Origin: an uncultured Peptococcaceae bacterium
GTDB lineage: Bacteria; Bacillota; Peptococcia; Peptococcales; Peptococcaceae
Reading direction: 5' to 3'
Length of the DNA stretch: 14,068 nt
Assembly: GCA_938044045.1 (NCBI GenBank)
Contig: CALIQN010000103.1
Coordinates: forward strand, 1-14,068
Part shown: positions 7,370-14,068 of the stretch, one piece after another
Position numbering within the stretch: the stretch's first letter is position 1
Layout of the letters: each line of letters starts with the position of its first letter
Made by a program: the position numbers and the translations under genes
Notes under the pieces: generated by a model
Databases searched by the model: none
Seen by the model: the letters and a program-made list of their open reading frames with translations, nothing else
What the model was told of the DNA's origin: nothing

Positions 7370-7412
7370 ACAACTCACAACAAAACAATTAAAGAAAATG
7401 GAGGACATAAAA

Positions 7413-8534
7413 ATGATTAGTACGCCATCCAGATATGATTTTGTAGGAAGTTTCCTAAGACCACAAGCACTTAAAGACGCAAAGCTAGATTACCAAAATG
7501 GTAAAATTACTCAGGAAAAGTTTGATGAGATAGTTAATGAAGAGATTAGAAAGCTAGTCAATAAACAAAAAGAACTTGGATTCCCTATTATCACAGATGG
7601 TGAATTTAGAAGAACTTTTTGGCATCTTGATTTTATGTGGGGATTAGAGGGTGTAGAACATAAAGATAATGGAAATGGGCTACCATTTAACGGAGAACCA
7701 GCTTTCGTTGAAGATACCTATTTAGTAGGTAAAATTCGAGCTAAGAAGCACCCTTTTGTAGAATATTATAAATTTTTAAAACAATTTGAAGATGAAAATA
7801 CAGTTGCAAAATATACTATCCCAGCTCCAGCACAAACATTGTTGCAGATGGTTTTTCCAGAAAATTTAGAAACAACAAGAAAATTTTATCCAACTAATGA
7901 AGAACTTATTCAAGATATTGCTAAAGCATATCAAGATATCATTAGACAATTCTTTGATGCTGGATGCCGTAATCTTCAATTAGATGATTGTACCTGGGGC
8001 GCTATTGTAGGAGATGTTTTTATAGAAAGCTATCAAGCAGCTGGAATTGATATTGAAGAAGTAAAAGATCAATTCCTTGCTGTCAATAATCTTGCTCTAG
8101 AAAATAAACCTGAAGGTATTGTAATTACATCTCATATTTGTAGAGGAAATTATCATTCCACATATTTTTCAAGCGGCCCATATGATACAGTAGCTGATCA
8201 TGTATTTGCAAGAGAAGATGTTGATGCTCTATTCCTTGAATATGACGATGAAAGATCTGGTGGATTTGCGCCATTAGCTAAGGTTCCTGATGATAAAAAA
8301 GTCGTACTTGGACTGATTACAACAAAGACACCAACCCTTGAAGATAAAGCTAAAATTATTGAAAGGATTCATGAAGCAGCACAATATATACCTCTTGATA
8401 GATTGTATTTAAGTCCACAATGTGGATTTGCTTCTTGTGAAATAGGTAATAAACTTACAGAAGAAGAACAATGGAATAAATTGAAACTTGTAAAAGAGAT
8501 TGCTGAAGAAGTCTGGGGAAAAGAAACTGTATAA
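7413..8534 (+). CDS. Short cobalamin-independent methionine synthase-like protein (MetE C-terminal domain type, YxjG/YxjH-like)
   Basis: A 373 aa protein equivalent to only the catalytic C-terminal barrel of MetE, which normally has ~750 aa with two barrels. The MetE zinc ligands are present: H241-x-C243 in SHICRG, E276 in FLEYDD and C337 in SPQCGFAS, so a thiol-activating methyltransferase is likely. The N-terminus YDFVGSFLRP is typical of the YxjG/YxjH group of Bacillus. The methyl acceptor is probably homocysteine. The donor is unclear: full MetE uses methyl-THF-polyglutamate, whereas some stand-alone MetE cores use other donors such as methyl-corrinoids. Start: ATG 7398 is possible, but ATG 7413 has GGAGGA seven bases upstream and fits the family start. 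It stands alone, opposite in direction to both flanking operons, and ends at a shared terminator. Confidence 0.85.
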   Translation: MISTPSRYDFVGSFLRPQALKDAKLDYQNGKITQEKFDEIVNEEIRKLVNKQKELGFPIITDGEFRRTFWHLDFMWGLEGVEHKDNGNGLPFNGEPAFVEDTYLVGKIRAKKHPFVEYYKFLKQFEDENTVAKYTIPAPAQTLLQMVFPENLETTRKFYPTNEELIQDIAKAYQDIIRQFFDAGCRNLQLDDCTWGAIVGDVFIESYQAAGIDIEEVKDQFLAVNNLALENKPEGIVITSHICRGNYHSTYFSSGPYDTVADHVFAREDVDALFLEYDDERSGGFAPLAKVPDDKKVVLGLITTKTPTLEDKAKIIERIHEAAQYIPLDRLYLSPQCGFASCEIGNKLTEEEQWNKLKLVKEIAEEVWGKETV

Positions 8535-8611
8535 TATCACGAACCATTAACCTCATATAGTTAAAATTTAAAACAAAAATCTATTAGGCCATTATCCCTA
8601 TCCTAAAGCAT

Positions 8612-8659
8612 AAAAAAGAACGCTAAGACCAACATCTATGGTTTTAGCGTTCTTTTTTT
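8612..8659. terminator. Bidirectional factor-independent terminator
   Basis: Arms 8612-8630 and 8640-8658 pair over 19 positions, broken only by one G-U wobble (in the plus-strand transcript), around a 9-nt loop. The core is GAACGCTAAGACC against GGTTTTAGCGTTC. Each strand ends in a U-run (T7 at 8653-8659 on plus, six A at 8612-8617 giving U6 on minus). It lies 4 nt after the fhs stop and about 80 nt after the metE-like stop, so it ends both convergent transcripts. Confidence 0.93.
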
Positions 8660-8663
8660 ATTA

Positions 8664-10337
8664 CTAAAATAAACCTATAATCTGACCTGCATCTGTGATA
8701 TCGATATTTTCAGCTGCTGGTACCTTTGGTAAGCCTGGCATTGTCATAATAGAACCTGTCAGTACGACAATAAACCCTGCTCCCGCTGATAATTTCACAT
8801 TTTCAACATGAATCTCAAAATCTTCTGGTGCACCTAATAAACTTGGATTATCTGAAAATGAATATTGTGTTTTGGCAACACAGATTGGTAGATGACCGTA
8901 GCCCTCTTTTACAATGGACTCTATAGCTTTTTTAGCTCTATCAGAGTAGGCTACTGATTTACCATGGTAAATTTTTTGAACAATCGTTAAAATTTTCTCC
9001 TCTATTGTGAGATCAGTAGCATATGAAAAGTCAAAGTTACTTTTTTCCTCACATAGTTCTACAACTTTCTGAGCTAAATCTTTAGCCCCTTCACTACCTT
9101 TAGCCCAGCCTTCATACAAAACAGCTTCAGCACCTTTTAGTTGACATAGATTTTGAACTAAAGCGATTTCAGCGTCAGTATCTGTAGGAAAACGATTTAA
9201 AGAGATAATTACTGGTAATTTATAGACATTTTTCATATTGTCTATATGTCTATACAAGTTTACAATACCCTTTTCTATAGCCTCTAAATTTTCCTGTCCT
9301 AAAGATTCTTTACTCACACCACCGTTATATTTTAGCGCACGAATTGTTGCAACAATTACCACCGCATTTGGTTTTAAATTACCATAACGGCATTTTATAT
9401 CAAGGAATTTCTCAGCACCTAAATCTGCTCCAAAACCAGCTTCCGTTACAACGTAATCACCAAATGTCATTGCCATCTTTGTTGCCATGATACTATTACA
9501 CCCATGGGCAATATTAGCAAAAGGACCACCATGAACAATTGCTGGTGTCTTTTCTAAAGTTTGTACAAGATTTGGCTTTAAAGCATCTTTTAATAATGCT
9601 GCTAGGGCGCCACTCGCCTTGAGATCTTGAGCTGTCACAGGCTTATTTGCATAAGTATAAGCAACAACTATTCGCCCTAATCGCTCTTTTAAATCCTTAA
9701 TGCCAGTTGCTAAACAAAGTATCGCCATAATTTCAGAAGCTACAGTAATATCAAATCCATCTTCACGAGGCACACCATTCGTTGGTCCACCAAGACCATT
9801 AACAATAAAACGTAGTTGTCTATCATTCATATCAACACAACGTTTCCATACAATTTTTCTTGGATCAATATCCAACATATTGCCTTGATGAATATGATTG
9901 TCTAATAAGGCTGCTAAAAGATTATTTGCAGCACCAATAGCATGTAAATCACCTGTAAAATGTAGGTTAATGTCCTCCATTGGTACAACTTGAGCATAAC
10001 CACCACCAGCAGCTCCACCTTTTACACCAAATACAGGTCCAAGTGAGGGTTCTCTAAGTGCTATCAAAGTTTTCTTCCCTAATGTATTTAAACCATCACC
10101 TAGGCCCACAGTCGTTGTTGTTTTTCCTTCCCCAGCTGGAGTTGGATTGATGGCTGTCACTAGGATTAATTTTGCTTGATTAACCTTAACTTCATCAATA
10201 ATCGAAGTATCAAGTTTAGCTTTATATTTTCCATAAGCTTCTATGGCTTCTTCAGGAATATTAATATTGCGTGCAATATCAACAATTGGTGTCATTCTAT
10301 TCTCTTGTGCAATCTCTATATCACTTTTAAATCCCAT
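8664..10337 (-). CDS. fhs: Formate-tetrahydrofolate ligase (10-formyl-THF synthetase)
   Basis: Uses ATP to join formate to tetrahydrofolate, giving 10-formyl-THF for purines, formyl-Met-tRNA and one-carbon flow; in acetogens it is part of the methyl branch of the Wood-Ljungdahl pathway. The 557 aa length is that of monofunctional bacterial FTHFS. The nucleotide-binding loop TPAGEGKTT is at 66-74 and the family signature starting GVKGGAAGGGYAQVV lies at about 104-130. The C-terminus GQIIGLF is typical. Start: the frame is open to 10370, overlapping glyS, but ATG 10335-10337 has AAGGAG upstream and opens MGFKSDIEIAQ, as in relatives. It follows the glyS stop by 13 nt with no terminator between, so it is probably part of the T-box-controlled glyQS transcript. 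On its own fhs does not prove acetogenesis. Confidence 0.96.
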   Translation of the reverse strand: MGFKSDIEIAQENRMTPIVDIARNINIPEEAIEAYGKYKAKLDTSIIDEVKVNQAKLILVTAINPTPAGEGKTTTTVGLGDGLNTLGKKTLIALREPSLGPVFGVKGGAAGGGYAQVVPMEDINLHFTGDLHAIGAANNLLAALLDNHIHQGNMLDIDPRKIVWKRCVDMNDRQLRFIVNGLGGPTNGVPREDGFDITVASEIMAILCLATGIKDLKERLGRIVVAYTYANKPVTAQDLKASGALAALLKDALKPNLVQTLEKTPAIVHGGPFANIAHGCNSIMATKMAMTFGDYVVTEAGFGADLGAEKFLDIKCRYGNLKPNAVVIVATIRALKYNGGVSKESLGQENLEAIEKGIVNLYRHIDNMKNVYKLPVIISLNRFPTDTDAEIALVQNLCQLKGAEAVLYEGWAKGSEGAKDLAQKVVELCEEKSNFDFSYATDLTIEEKILTIVQKIYHGKSVAYSDRAKKAIESIVKEGYGHLPICVAKTQYSFSDNPSLLGAPEDFEIHVENVKLSAGAGFIVVLTGSIMTMPGLPKVPAAENIDITDAGQIIGLF

Positions 10338-10350
10338 TTGACTTCTCTCC

Positions 10351-12393
10351 TTATAGTTCATTAAAATCAATTAGATAAACAAATAAATTCTTATACATTT
10401 TTAGCACTGCAAGTCTTTCTTTACGTACAGTGATATCTTCAACCATAATCATTGTGTTATCCATATAGCGGTTCAACTCATCTGACAAGCTAGCGATTTG
10501 ATTGATTTTTTCTAAAAGACTTTCTGTTTTTGCAGCTGCTTGTATTTGATTCATCAATTTACTTTCACTGTTACCAGTAATACTAACTGTTACCTCTACT
10601 GGCTCTTGTTTATTAATCATATTATTAACACGTTTATAGGTTTGTTCTAGATTATCAAATATTGCTGTTCCAACGATAGTATTTAATAGATTTGCACGTT
10701 CACTACATTCATAAATATCATCATACCCCTCTTTGAGGATAGCACGTATAAATGGTAATTCATAATTTTGATCTTTCAAATAGGTAAGCAATCTTTGATT
10801 AAAGAATTCATAAATTTTATCCACCAAATCTGCTTGGAGTTCCAATTGTTGTGCTAAAAACTCCATTGCTTTACTAATCACATTCTTAATAGAGAAATGT
10901 GCTTTTTCATGAATGATAATTTGTACTACACCCATACATTGACGTCTCAAAGCATAAGGATCTTGAGAACCAGTTGGTTCAATCCCTGCTGCAAAACAAC
11001 CAACAATAGTATCGATTTTATCTGCAAGGCTTGTCAAGACGCCTTCCTTGCTCTCTGGAAGTTTATCTCCTGCAAATCTAGGTAAATAATGTTCACGAAT
11101 AGCCTGTGCTATCTCTTTGGGCGTTTTAATTGTTTTCAAAGCATATTCTTCACCCATAATTCCCTGTAACTCAGGAAACTCCATTACAACATTACTGACT
11201 AAATCTGCTTTTGACAATCGCGCCGCTACCAAAGCATTTTCGACAACACTATTTTCATAACAAAATATATCTTCTCCTAGATATTTTGTCAACTTATAAA
11301 CACGTTCCATTTTTTGATATGCTGTTCCCAGTTTTTCTTGGAAGGTTATCTTTTTTAATTTTTCTAAATTATTTTCTAAAACTATCTTTAAATCTTCATC
11401 ATAAAAGAATTTCGCATCAGCTAATCTTGCTTCTAAAACACGTTCATTTCCTTTTTTGACCACATCAATATAGTCTTTTGTACCATTTCTCACTGTTACA
11501 AAATGATTCAACAAATGACCTTTTTCATCAGCTACTGGAAAATAACGTTGATGATCTTTCATTGGTGTGACAACAAGTCCTTGAGGAATTTTTAGATAGG
11601 CTGGATCAAAGTCACCCATCAAGACTTCAGGATATTCAACTAAAAATAACACTTCAGTCAACAAGTCTTTATCTATAATTGTTTTAATGTGATTTTGCTC
11701 ATCTTGTGCCTTTAATTGTGATTTTATTAAATCTAATCGTTCATTTTGATCTACAATAACAAAAGCTTTTCTTAAGTCATCAAAATAAGTCTCCACACTA
11801 GAAATTATGACATCGTTAGTGCTCAAAAAACGATGTCCTTTTGAAATTCTATCTGCTGTTTTCATTTCTAAATCAAAGGTCAATAACTCATCATCCCACA
11901 AAGAAACTAACCACTTTAAAGGTCGAACATAGCGTAAGTTATAGTCCCCCCAACGCATTGTTTTAGGAAAGAATGCAGACAAAATCATTTTAGGCAATAA
12001 CTCTTGTAAAAGTAACTTAGTCTCTCTCCCTTCTTCTTTTCTAAGTGCAAATATATATACTGCACCAGAATGTTCTTTTTCAAATAAATCATCCAGTTGA
12101 ACATGATTACCACGCATAAAACCTTCAAGTGCTTTACTTGGTTGATTGTTTTCATCATAAGCAATTTTTTTAGCAGGACCCTTAATCTCCTCTTCTAAAC
12201 TTTTTTGCATAGAAGCAATGCCTTCTACAATAATACAAACTCTCCTAGGCGTTGCATAAGTTGAAACATTATCATAAGCAATTCTATGTTCTTCTAGTGT
12301 TACTTCGAAAATCTTTTTATATTCCTCTAAAATATTTGGCAAAAAACGTGCTGGGATTTCTTCGGTTCCAATTTCTAGTAAATATTTAGACAT
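10351..12393 (-). CDS. glyS: Glycyl-tRNA synthetase beta subunit
   Basis: Beta chain of the alpha2-beta2 glycyl-tRNA synthetase; it binds tRNA-Gly and carries the anticodon-binding part. The 680 aa protein has the family N-terminus LLEIGTEEIPARF (5-17), the conserved block MRWGDYNLRYVRPLKWLVSL (146-165) with KGHRF (185-189), the DPYALRRQ segment in the HD-like middle region, and a C-terminal DALR-type anticodon-binding domain (about the last 110 residues). AAAAGGAGA precedes the ATG, and only one base separates it from the glyQ stop, so the subunits are made together. The frame is intact and length normal. The two-subunit form excludes lineages that use the single-chain archaeal/eukaryotic-type enzyme. 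Confidence 0.97.
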   Translation of the reverse strand: MSKYLLEIGTEEIPARFLPNILEEYKKIFEVTLEEHRIAYDNVSTYATPRRVCIIVEGIASMQKSLEEEIKGPAKKIAYDENNQPSKALEGFMRGNHVQLDDLFEKEHSGAVYIFALRKEEGRETKLLLQELLPKMILSAFFPKTMRWGDYNLRYVRPLKWLVSLWDDELLTFDLEMKTADRISKGHRFLSTNDVIISSVETYFDDLRKAFVIVDQNERLDLIKSQLKAQDEQNHIKTIIDKDLLTEVLFLVEYPEVLMGDFDPAYLKIPQGLVVTPMKDHQRYFPVADEKGHLLNHFVTVRNGTKDYIDVVKKGNERVLEARLADAKFFYDEDLKIVLENNLEKLKKITFQEKLGTAYQKMERVYKLTKYLGEDIFCYENSVVENALVAARLSKADLVSNVVMEFPELQGIMGEEYALKTIKTPKEIAQAIREHYLPRFAGDKLPESKEGVLTSLADKIDTIVGCFAAGIEPTGSQDPYALRRQCMGVVQIIIHEKAHFSIKNVISKAMEFLAQQLELQADLVDKIYEFFNQRLLTYLKDQNYELPFIRAILKEGYDDIYECSERANLLNTIVGTAIFDNLEQTYKRVNNMINKQEPVEVTVSITGNSESKLMNQIQAAAKTESLLEKINQIASLSDELNRYMDNTMIMVEDITVRKERLAVLKMYKNLFVYLIDFNEL

Positions 12394-12394
12394 A

Positions 12395-13312
12395 TTACAT
12401 CTCCTTTTGATAAGCCTCTAAAGCAAGTTGTCGTTTATTTTCATCTTTAATCAATGGGAAGCCTAATTGATATCTTCCTTCTATAAACTTTTTCGCACAA
12501 AGTCTTGCCATATTTCTAACACGTCCAATATAGTGTGTACGTTCTGTTACACTGATAGCACCTCTAGCATCCAATAGATTAAAGGTATGAGAACATTTTA
12601 AAACATAATCAAAAGCAGGCTGTACCAATGAAACCTCTTCAAGAACCCTGAGTGCTTCTTTTTCATAAAGGTTGAATAATGTTTTTAACATTTCTATATC
12701 ACTAACTTCAAAATTATATTTTGAATACTCAATTTCATTTTGTAAGAAAATATCACCATAGGTCACATCCCCAACCCATGTAATATCATATACATTTTCT
12801 TTTTCTTGTATAAACATAGCAAGTCTTTCAAGCCCGTAAGTAATTTCGCCACTAACAGGTTTGCAGTCTAAGCCTCCACATTGTTGGAAATATGTAAACT
12901 GAGTCACTTCCATACCATCAAGCCATACTTCCCAACCTAAACCCCAGGCACCAAGTGTCGGAGATTCCCAATTATCCTCAACAAAACGGATATCATGTTT
13001 TTGGGGATCAATGCCTAGTTTTGTCAAACTCTCCAAATAAAGCTCTTGAATATTTTCTGGTGAAGGTTTAAGGATAACTTGATATTGATAATAATGTTGT
13101 AATCTATTTGGATTTTCTCCATAACGACCATCTGTTGGTCTGCGACATGGTTCAATATAAGAAACATTCCAGGGTTCTGGTCCAATTGCTTTTAAAAAAG
13201 TAGCAGGATTCATGGTTCCTGCCCCTTTTTCTATATCATATGGTTGCATAACTGAACAGCCATATTCTCCCCAAAATTCATTTAATGTCAGTATCATATT
13301 TTGAAAATTCAT
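12395..13312 (-). CDS. glyQ: Glycyl-tRNA synthetase alpha subunit
   Basis: Alpha chain of the tetrameric class IIc glycyl-tRNA synthetase; it holds the catalytic core that makes glycyl-adenylate. The 305 aa protein starts MNFQNMILTLNEFW and contains GTMNPATFL (32-40), the motif 2 region from YIEPCRRPTDGRYG (52-65) to about 83, the EDNWESPTLGAWGLGWEVW segment (112-130) and motif 3 GEITYGLERLAMF (155-167). Start: the open frame continues to 13405 through the T-box leader, giving a spurious N-terminus. ATG 13310-13312 has AGGAGGAG immediately upstream, directly after the terminator U-run, so it is the true start. It is first in the glyQ-glyS-fhs unit and is controlled by the upstream T-box. Confidence 0.97.
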   Translation of the reverse strand: MNFQNMILTLNEFWGEYGCSVMQPYDIEKGAGTMNPATFLKAIGPEPWNVSYIEPCRRPTDGRYGENPNRLQHYYQYQVILKPSPENIQELYLESLTKLGIDPQKHDIRFVEDNWESPTLGAWGLGWEVWLDGMEVTQFTYFQQCGGLDCKPVSGEITYGLERLAMFIQEKENVYDITWVGDVTYGDIFLQNEIEYSKYNFEVSDIEMLKTLFNLYEKEALRVLEEVSLVQPAFDYVLKCSHTFNLLDARGAISVTERTHYIGRVRNMARLCAKKFIEGRYQLGFPLIKDENKRQLALEAYQKEM

Positions 13313-13324
13313 AATTCTCCTCCT

Positions 13325-13364
13325 AAAAAAATATGCTCGTCCCTGTCCGAAGACAGGGACGAGC
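13325..13364 (-). terminator. T-box attenuator (terminator form)
   Basis: In the minus-strand transcript a 13-bp stem (13364-13352 with 13347-13335) with no mismatch is closed by a UUCG tetraloop (13351-13348) and followed after AUA by seven U residues (13331-13325). The glyQ ribosome site begins directly after the U-run. The 5' arm holds CGUCCCU, whose CCCU (13358-13355) can instead pair with AGGG of the T-box sequence, the standard switch. Confidence 0.95.
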
Positions 13365-13511
13365 TCATACCCGCGGTTCCACCCTGATTGACCTAGAAGG
13401 TCCACTTTTATTCTCTAAGCTCACAAGTGCCTCGAAATAAAGTAATAGGCTCTCACCATCCCTATCTCGCTTATCGGTAATATTTCTTCTTATCTTGATC
13501 AACGCTCTCCA
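13335..13511 (-). promoter_or_regulatory. Glycine T-box riboswitch leader of glyQ-glyS-fhs
   Basis: The invariant T-box sequence AGGGUGGAACCGCG lies at 13385-13372 of the minus-strand transcript. The likely specifier codon is GGC (13431-13429), followed by A as usual, which reads glycine. The bulge UGGA (13381-13378) would pair with the tRNA end NCCA; its variable A fits U73, the discriminator base of bacterial tRNA-Gly. Upstream are stem I elements including GGAGAG and GGUGAGAGCC. Uncharged tRNA-Gly is expected to stabilise the antiterminator and let transcription reach glyQ. Detailed stem I folding was judged by eye; the class is certain, the exact specifier slightly less so. Confidence 0.94.
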
Positions 13512-13517
13512 CGACTT

Positions 13518-13546
13518 AAGATACCATTTCAAATTCAAAAAGTCAA
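13518..13546 (-). promoter_or_regulatory. Promoter of the glyQ T-box leader
   Basis: On the minus strand, TTGACT (13546-13541, 5 of 6) is followed by 17 nt and then TATCTT (13523-13518, 4 of 6), with TGG just before it giving an extended -10. The predicted start is near 13511, so the leader is about 200 nt. It begins about 10 nt downstream of the recO stop, and no terminator separates recO from it, so read-through from recO may also enter the leader. Confidence 0.8.
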
Positions 13547-13556
13547 TTTTTACTTA

Positions 13557-14068
13557 TTACGTTATTTTATTGGAAAATCTATAGGTACTTAAAGAAAAAT
13601 CAAAAATATATTCCCAAACTTTTTTAAAATAGACATCCATTTTCTTCTTTAAATTGCTACTTGGATAATAAACAGCTATATTTTTTTCATCTGCTATTTC
13701 TAAAAATCTTAAAAAACCATTATCCTCTTCTCCAAAATAAATCAAAGAAGAACGCTCTACTTCATCTAAACAATTTTTACAATAAAATCCTCCATAAATA
13801 GAAGCAGCACTTCGCCATCTACCACGATTAAAGGTTTCACCACAAGAAGTACAAATCTCTATTTCACTACCATAACCTAATAAATCTAACATATGCCATT
13901 CAAAATATTTTCCTACCACCCAAGGATTGGCAAAACTAAACCAACCTAATGTTTTTTGCATTAATAAAAAATAAGTTTCATCTATTTCTTCATCTTGATA
14001 AGAGACTTTATCCATAATCTCACATAATTGTGTAATAATAGTCAAACCAAATAAATCCGTATGCCATC
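13557..14068 (-). CDS. recO: DNA repair protein RecO, C-terminal part (5' end outside window)
   Basis: RecO works with RecF and RecR in gap repair, annealing single strands and helping load RecA. The frame stays open to the window edge at 14068, so the N-terminal OB-fold is missing and about 169 residues are visible. The zinc-binding site is clear: CTSC (13853-13842) and, after 20 residues, CKNC (13781-13770), a C-x2-C-x20-C-x2-C arrangement with the usual GG and F between. Preceding helices (DETYFLLMQKTL) match the RecO C-terminal domain. A TTG at 14045 could be mistaken for a start, but coding continues above it. recO directly before glyQS is a common Bacillota arrangement. Identified from the finger and context rather than the whole protein. 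Confidence 0.85.
   Translation of the reverse strand, partial: WHTDLFGLTIITQLCEIMDKVSYQDEEIDETYFLLMQKTLGWFSFANPWVVGKYFEWHMLDLLGYGSEIEICTSCGETFNRGRWRSAASIYGGFYCKNCLDEVERSSLIYFGEEDNGFLRFLEIADEKNIAVYYPSSNLKKKMDVYFKKVWEYIFDFSLSTYRFSNKIT

Larger units (their letters stand above)
6991..7412. other. Divergent intergenic region between pyrB and the metE-like gene
   Basis: About 420 bp of AT-rich sequence without an intact gene. It holds the pyrB promoter on the left, one or two candidate promoters for the metE-like gene on the right, three copies of ATATCATT (7052-7059, 7073-7080, 7181-7188), an 11-bp direct repeat CATAAATTGAA (7162-7172 and 7302-7312), a 10-bp palindrome ATGATATCAT (7178-7187), and a mostly open plus-strand frame (7084-7308). 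I see no S-box, T-box, PyrR-type leader or factor-independent terminator in it. Confidence 0.6.

Noticed and set aside
7084..7397. S-box, T-box or other riboswitch upstream of the metE-like gene
   Set aside because: No S-box core sequences, T-box sequence, or GC-rich hairpin followed by a U-run is present, and the likely promoter leaves too short a leader.
9700..11459. Several short plus-strand open frames inside fhs and glyS
   Set aside because: They are antisense shadows of highly conserved coding regions, with no ribosome sites or family resemblance.
13313..13405. N-terminal extension of GlyQ by 31 residues
   Set aside because: The extension is the T-box and terminator read as protein; the strong AGGAGGAG before ATG 13310-13312 decides the start.
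13557..14045. recO as a complete 162-residue gene starting at TTG 14045
   Set aside because: The frame stays open to the window edge and RecO needs an N-terminal OB-fold, so the gene is cut by the window.
1..14068. Mobile element, CRISPR array or defence system
   Set aside because: All genes are housekeeping families with matching orientation and spacing; no transposase, integrase, regular repeat array or toxin-antitoxin pair is visible.

Overview
The window looks like chromosomal DNA of an AT-rich, probably anaerobic Bacillota (Firmicutes). The evidence is the strong AGGAGG-type ribosome binding sites, a T-box riboswitch, the two-subunit glycyl-tRNA synthetase GlyQ/GlyS next to recO, a class 1B dihydroorotate dehydrogenase with its PyrK flavin/iron-sulfur subunit (the NAD-linked type), and formate-tetrahydrofolate ligase. 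A Clostridia- or Negativicutes-like lineage fits, but I do not recognise the genus. No insertion sequence, phage gene, CRISPR array, rRNA or tRNA is visible. This is a core-metabolism region, not an accessory island.

Layout. From the right end leftwards, all on the minus strand: the 3' part of recO (cut by the window edge); a promoter and glycine T-box leader (13335-13523); glyQ, glyS and fhs, closely spaced and ending at a strong bidirectional terminator (8612-8659). Facing this terminator on the plus strand is a single short MetE-C-type methionine synthase gene (7413-8534). A gap of about 420 bp then holds divergent promoters, a repeated 8-mer and a possible decayed reading frame. The rest (6990 down to 21) is a minus-strand operon, pyrB-pyrC-pyrK-pyrD-pyrF-pyrE-hflX, with tiny gaps or overlaps at every junction.

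How the genes work together. The pyr operon encodes five of the six steps of de novo UMP synthesis, from carbamoyl phosphate plus aspartate to UMP. Carbamoyl-phosphate synthetase (carAB), pyrR and a uracil permease are not in the window. The predicted pyrB leader is only about 28 nt, too short for PyrR-type attenuation. The glycine T-box should raise glyQS, and by read-through fhs, when tRNA-Gly is uncharged; this would link glycine charging to one-carbon folate metabolism. The MetE-like gene also belongs to one-carbon/methyl metabolism but is transcribed separately.

The most unusual feature is hflX. Its protein carries an N-terminal extension with a complete JAMM/MPN+ metalloprotease-type signature (E50, H93-x-H95, S103, D106) ahead of an ordinary HflX GTPase. 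Several starts were moved inward from the longest open frame because strong Shine-Dalgarno sequences decide them: hflX 1796, pyrD 4012, pyrK 4776, pyrB 6990, the metE-like gene 7413, fhs 10337 and glyQ 13312.
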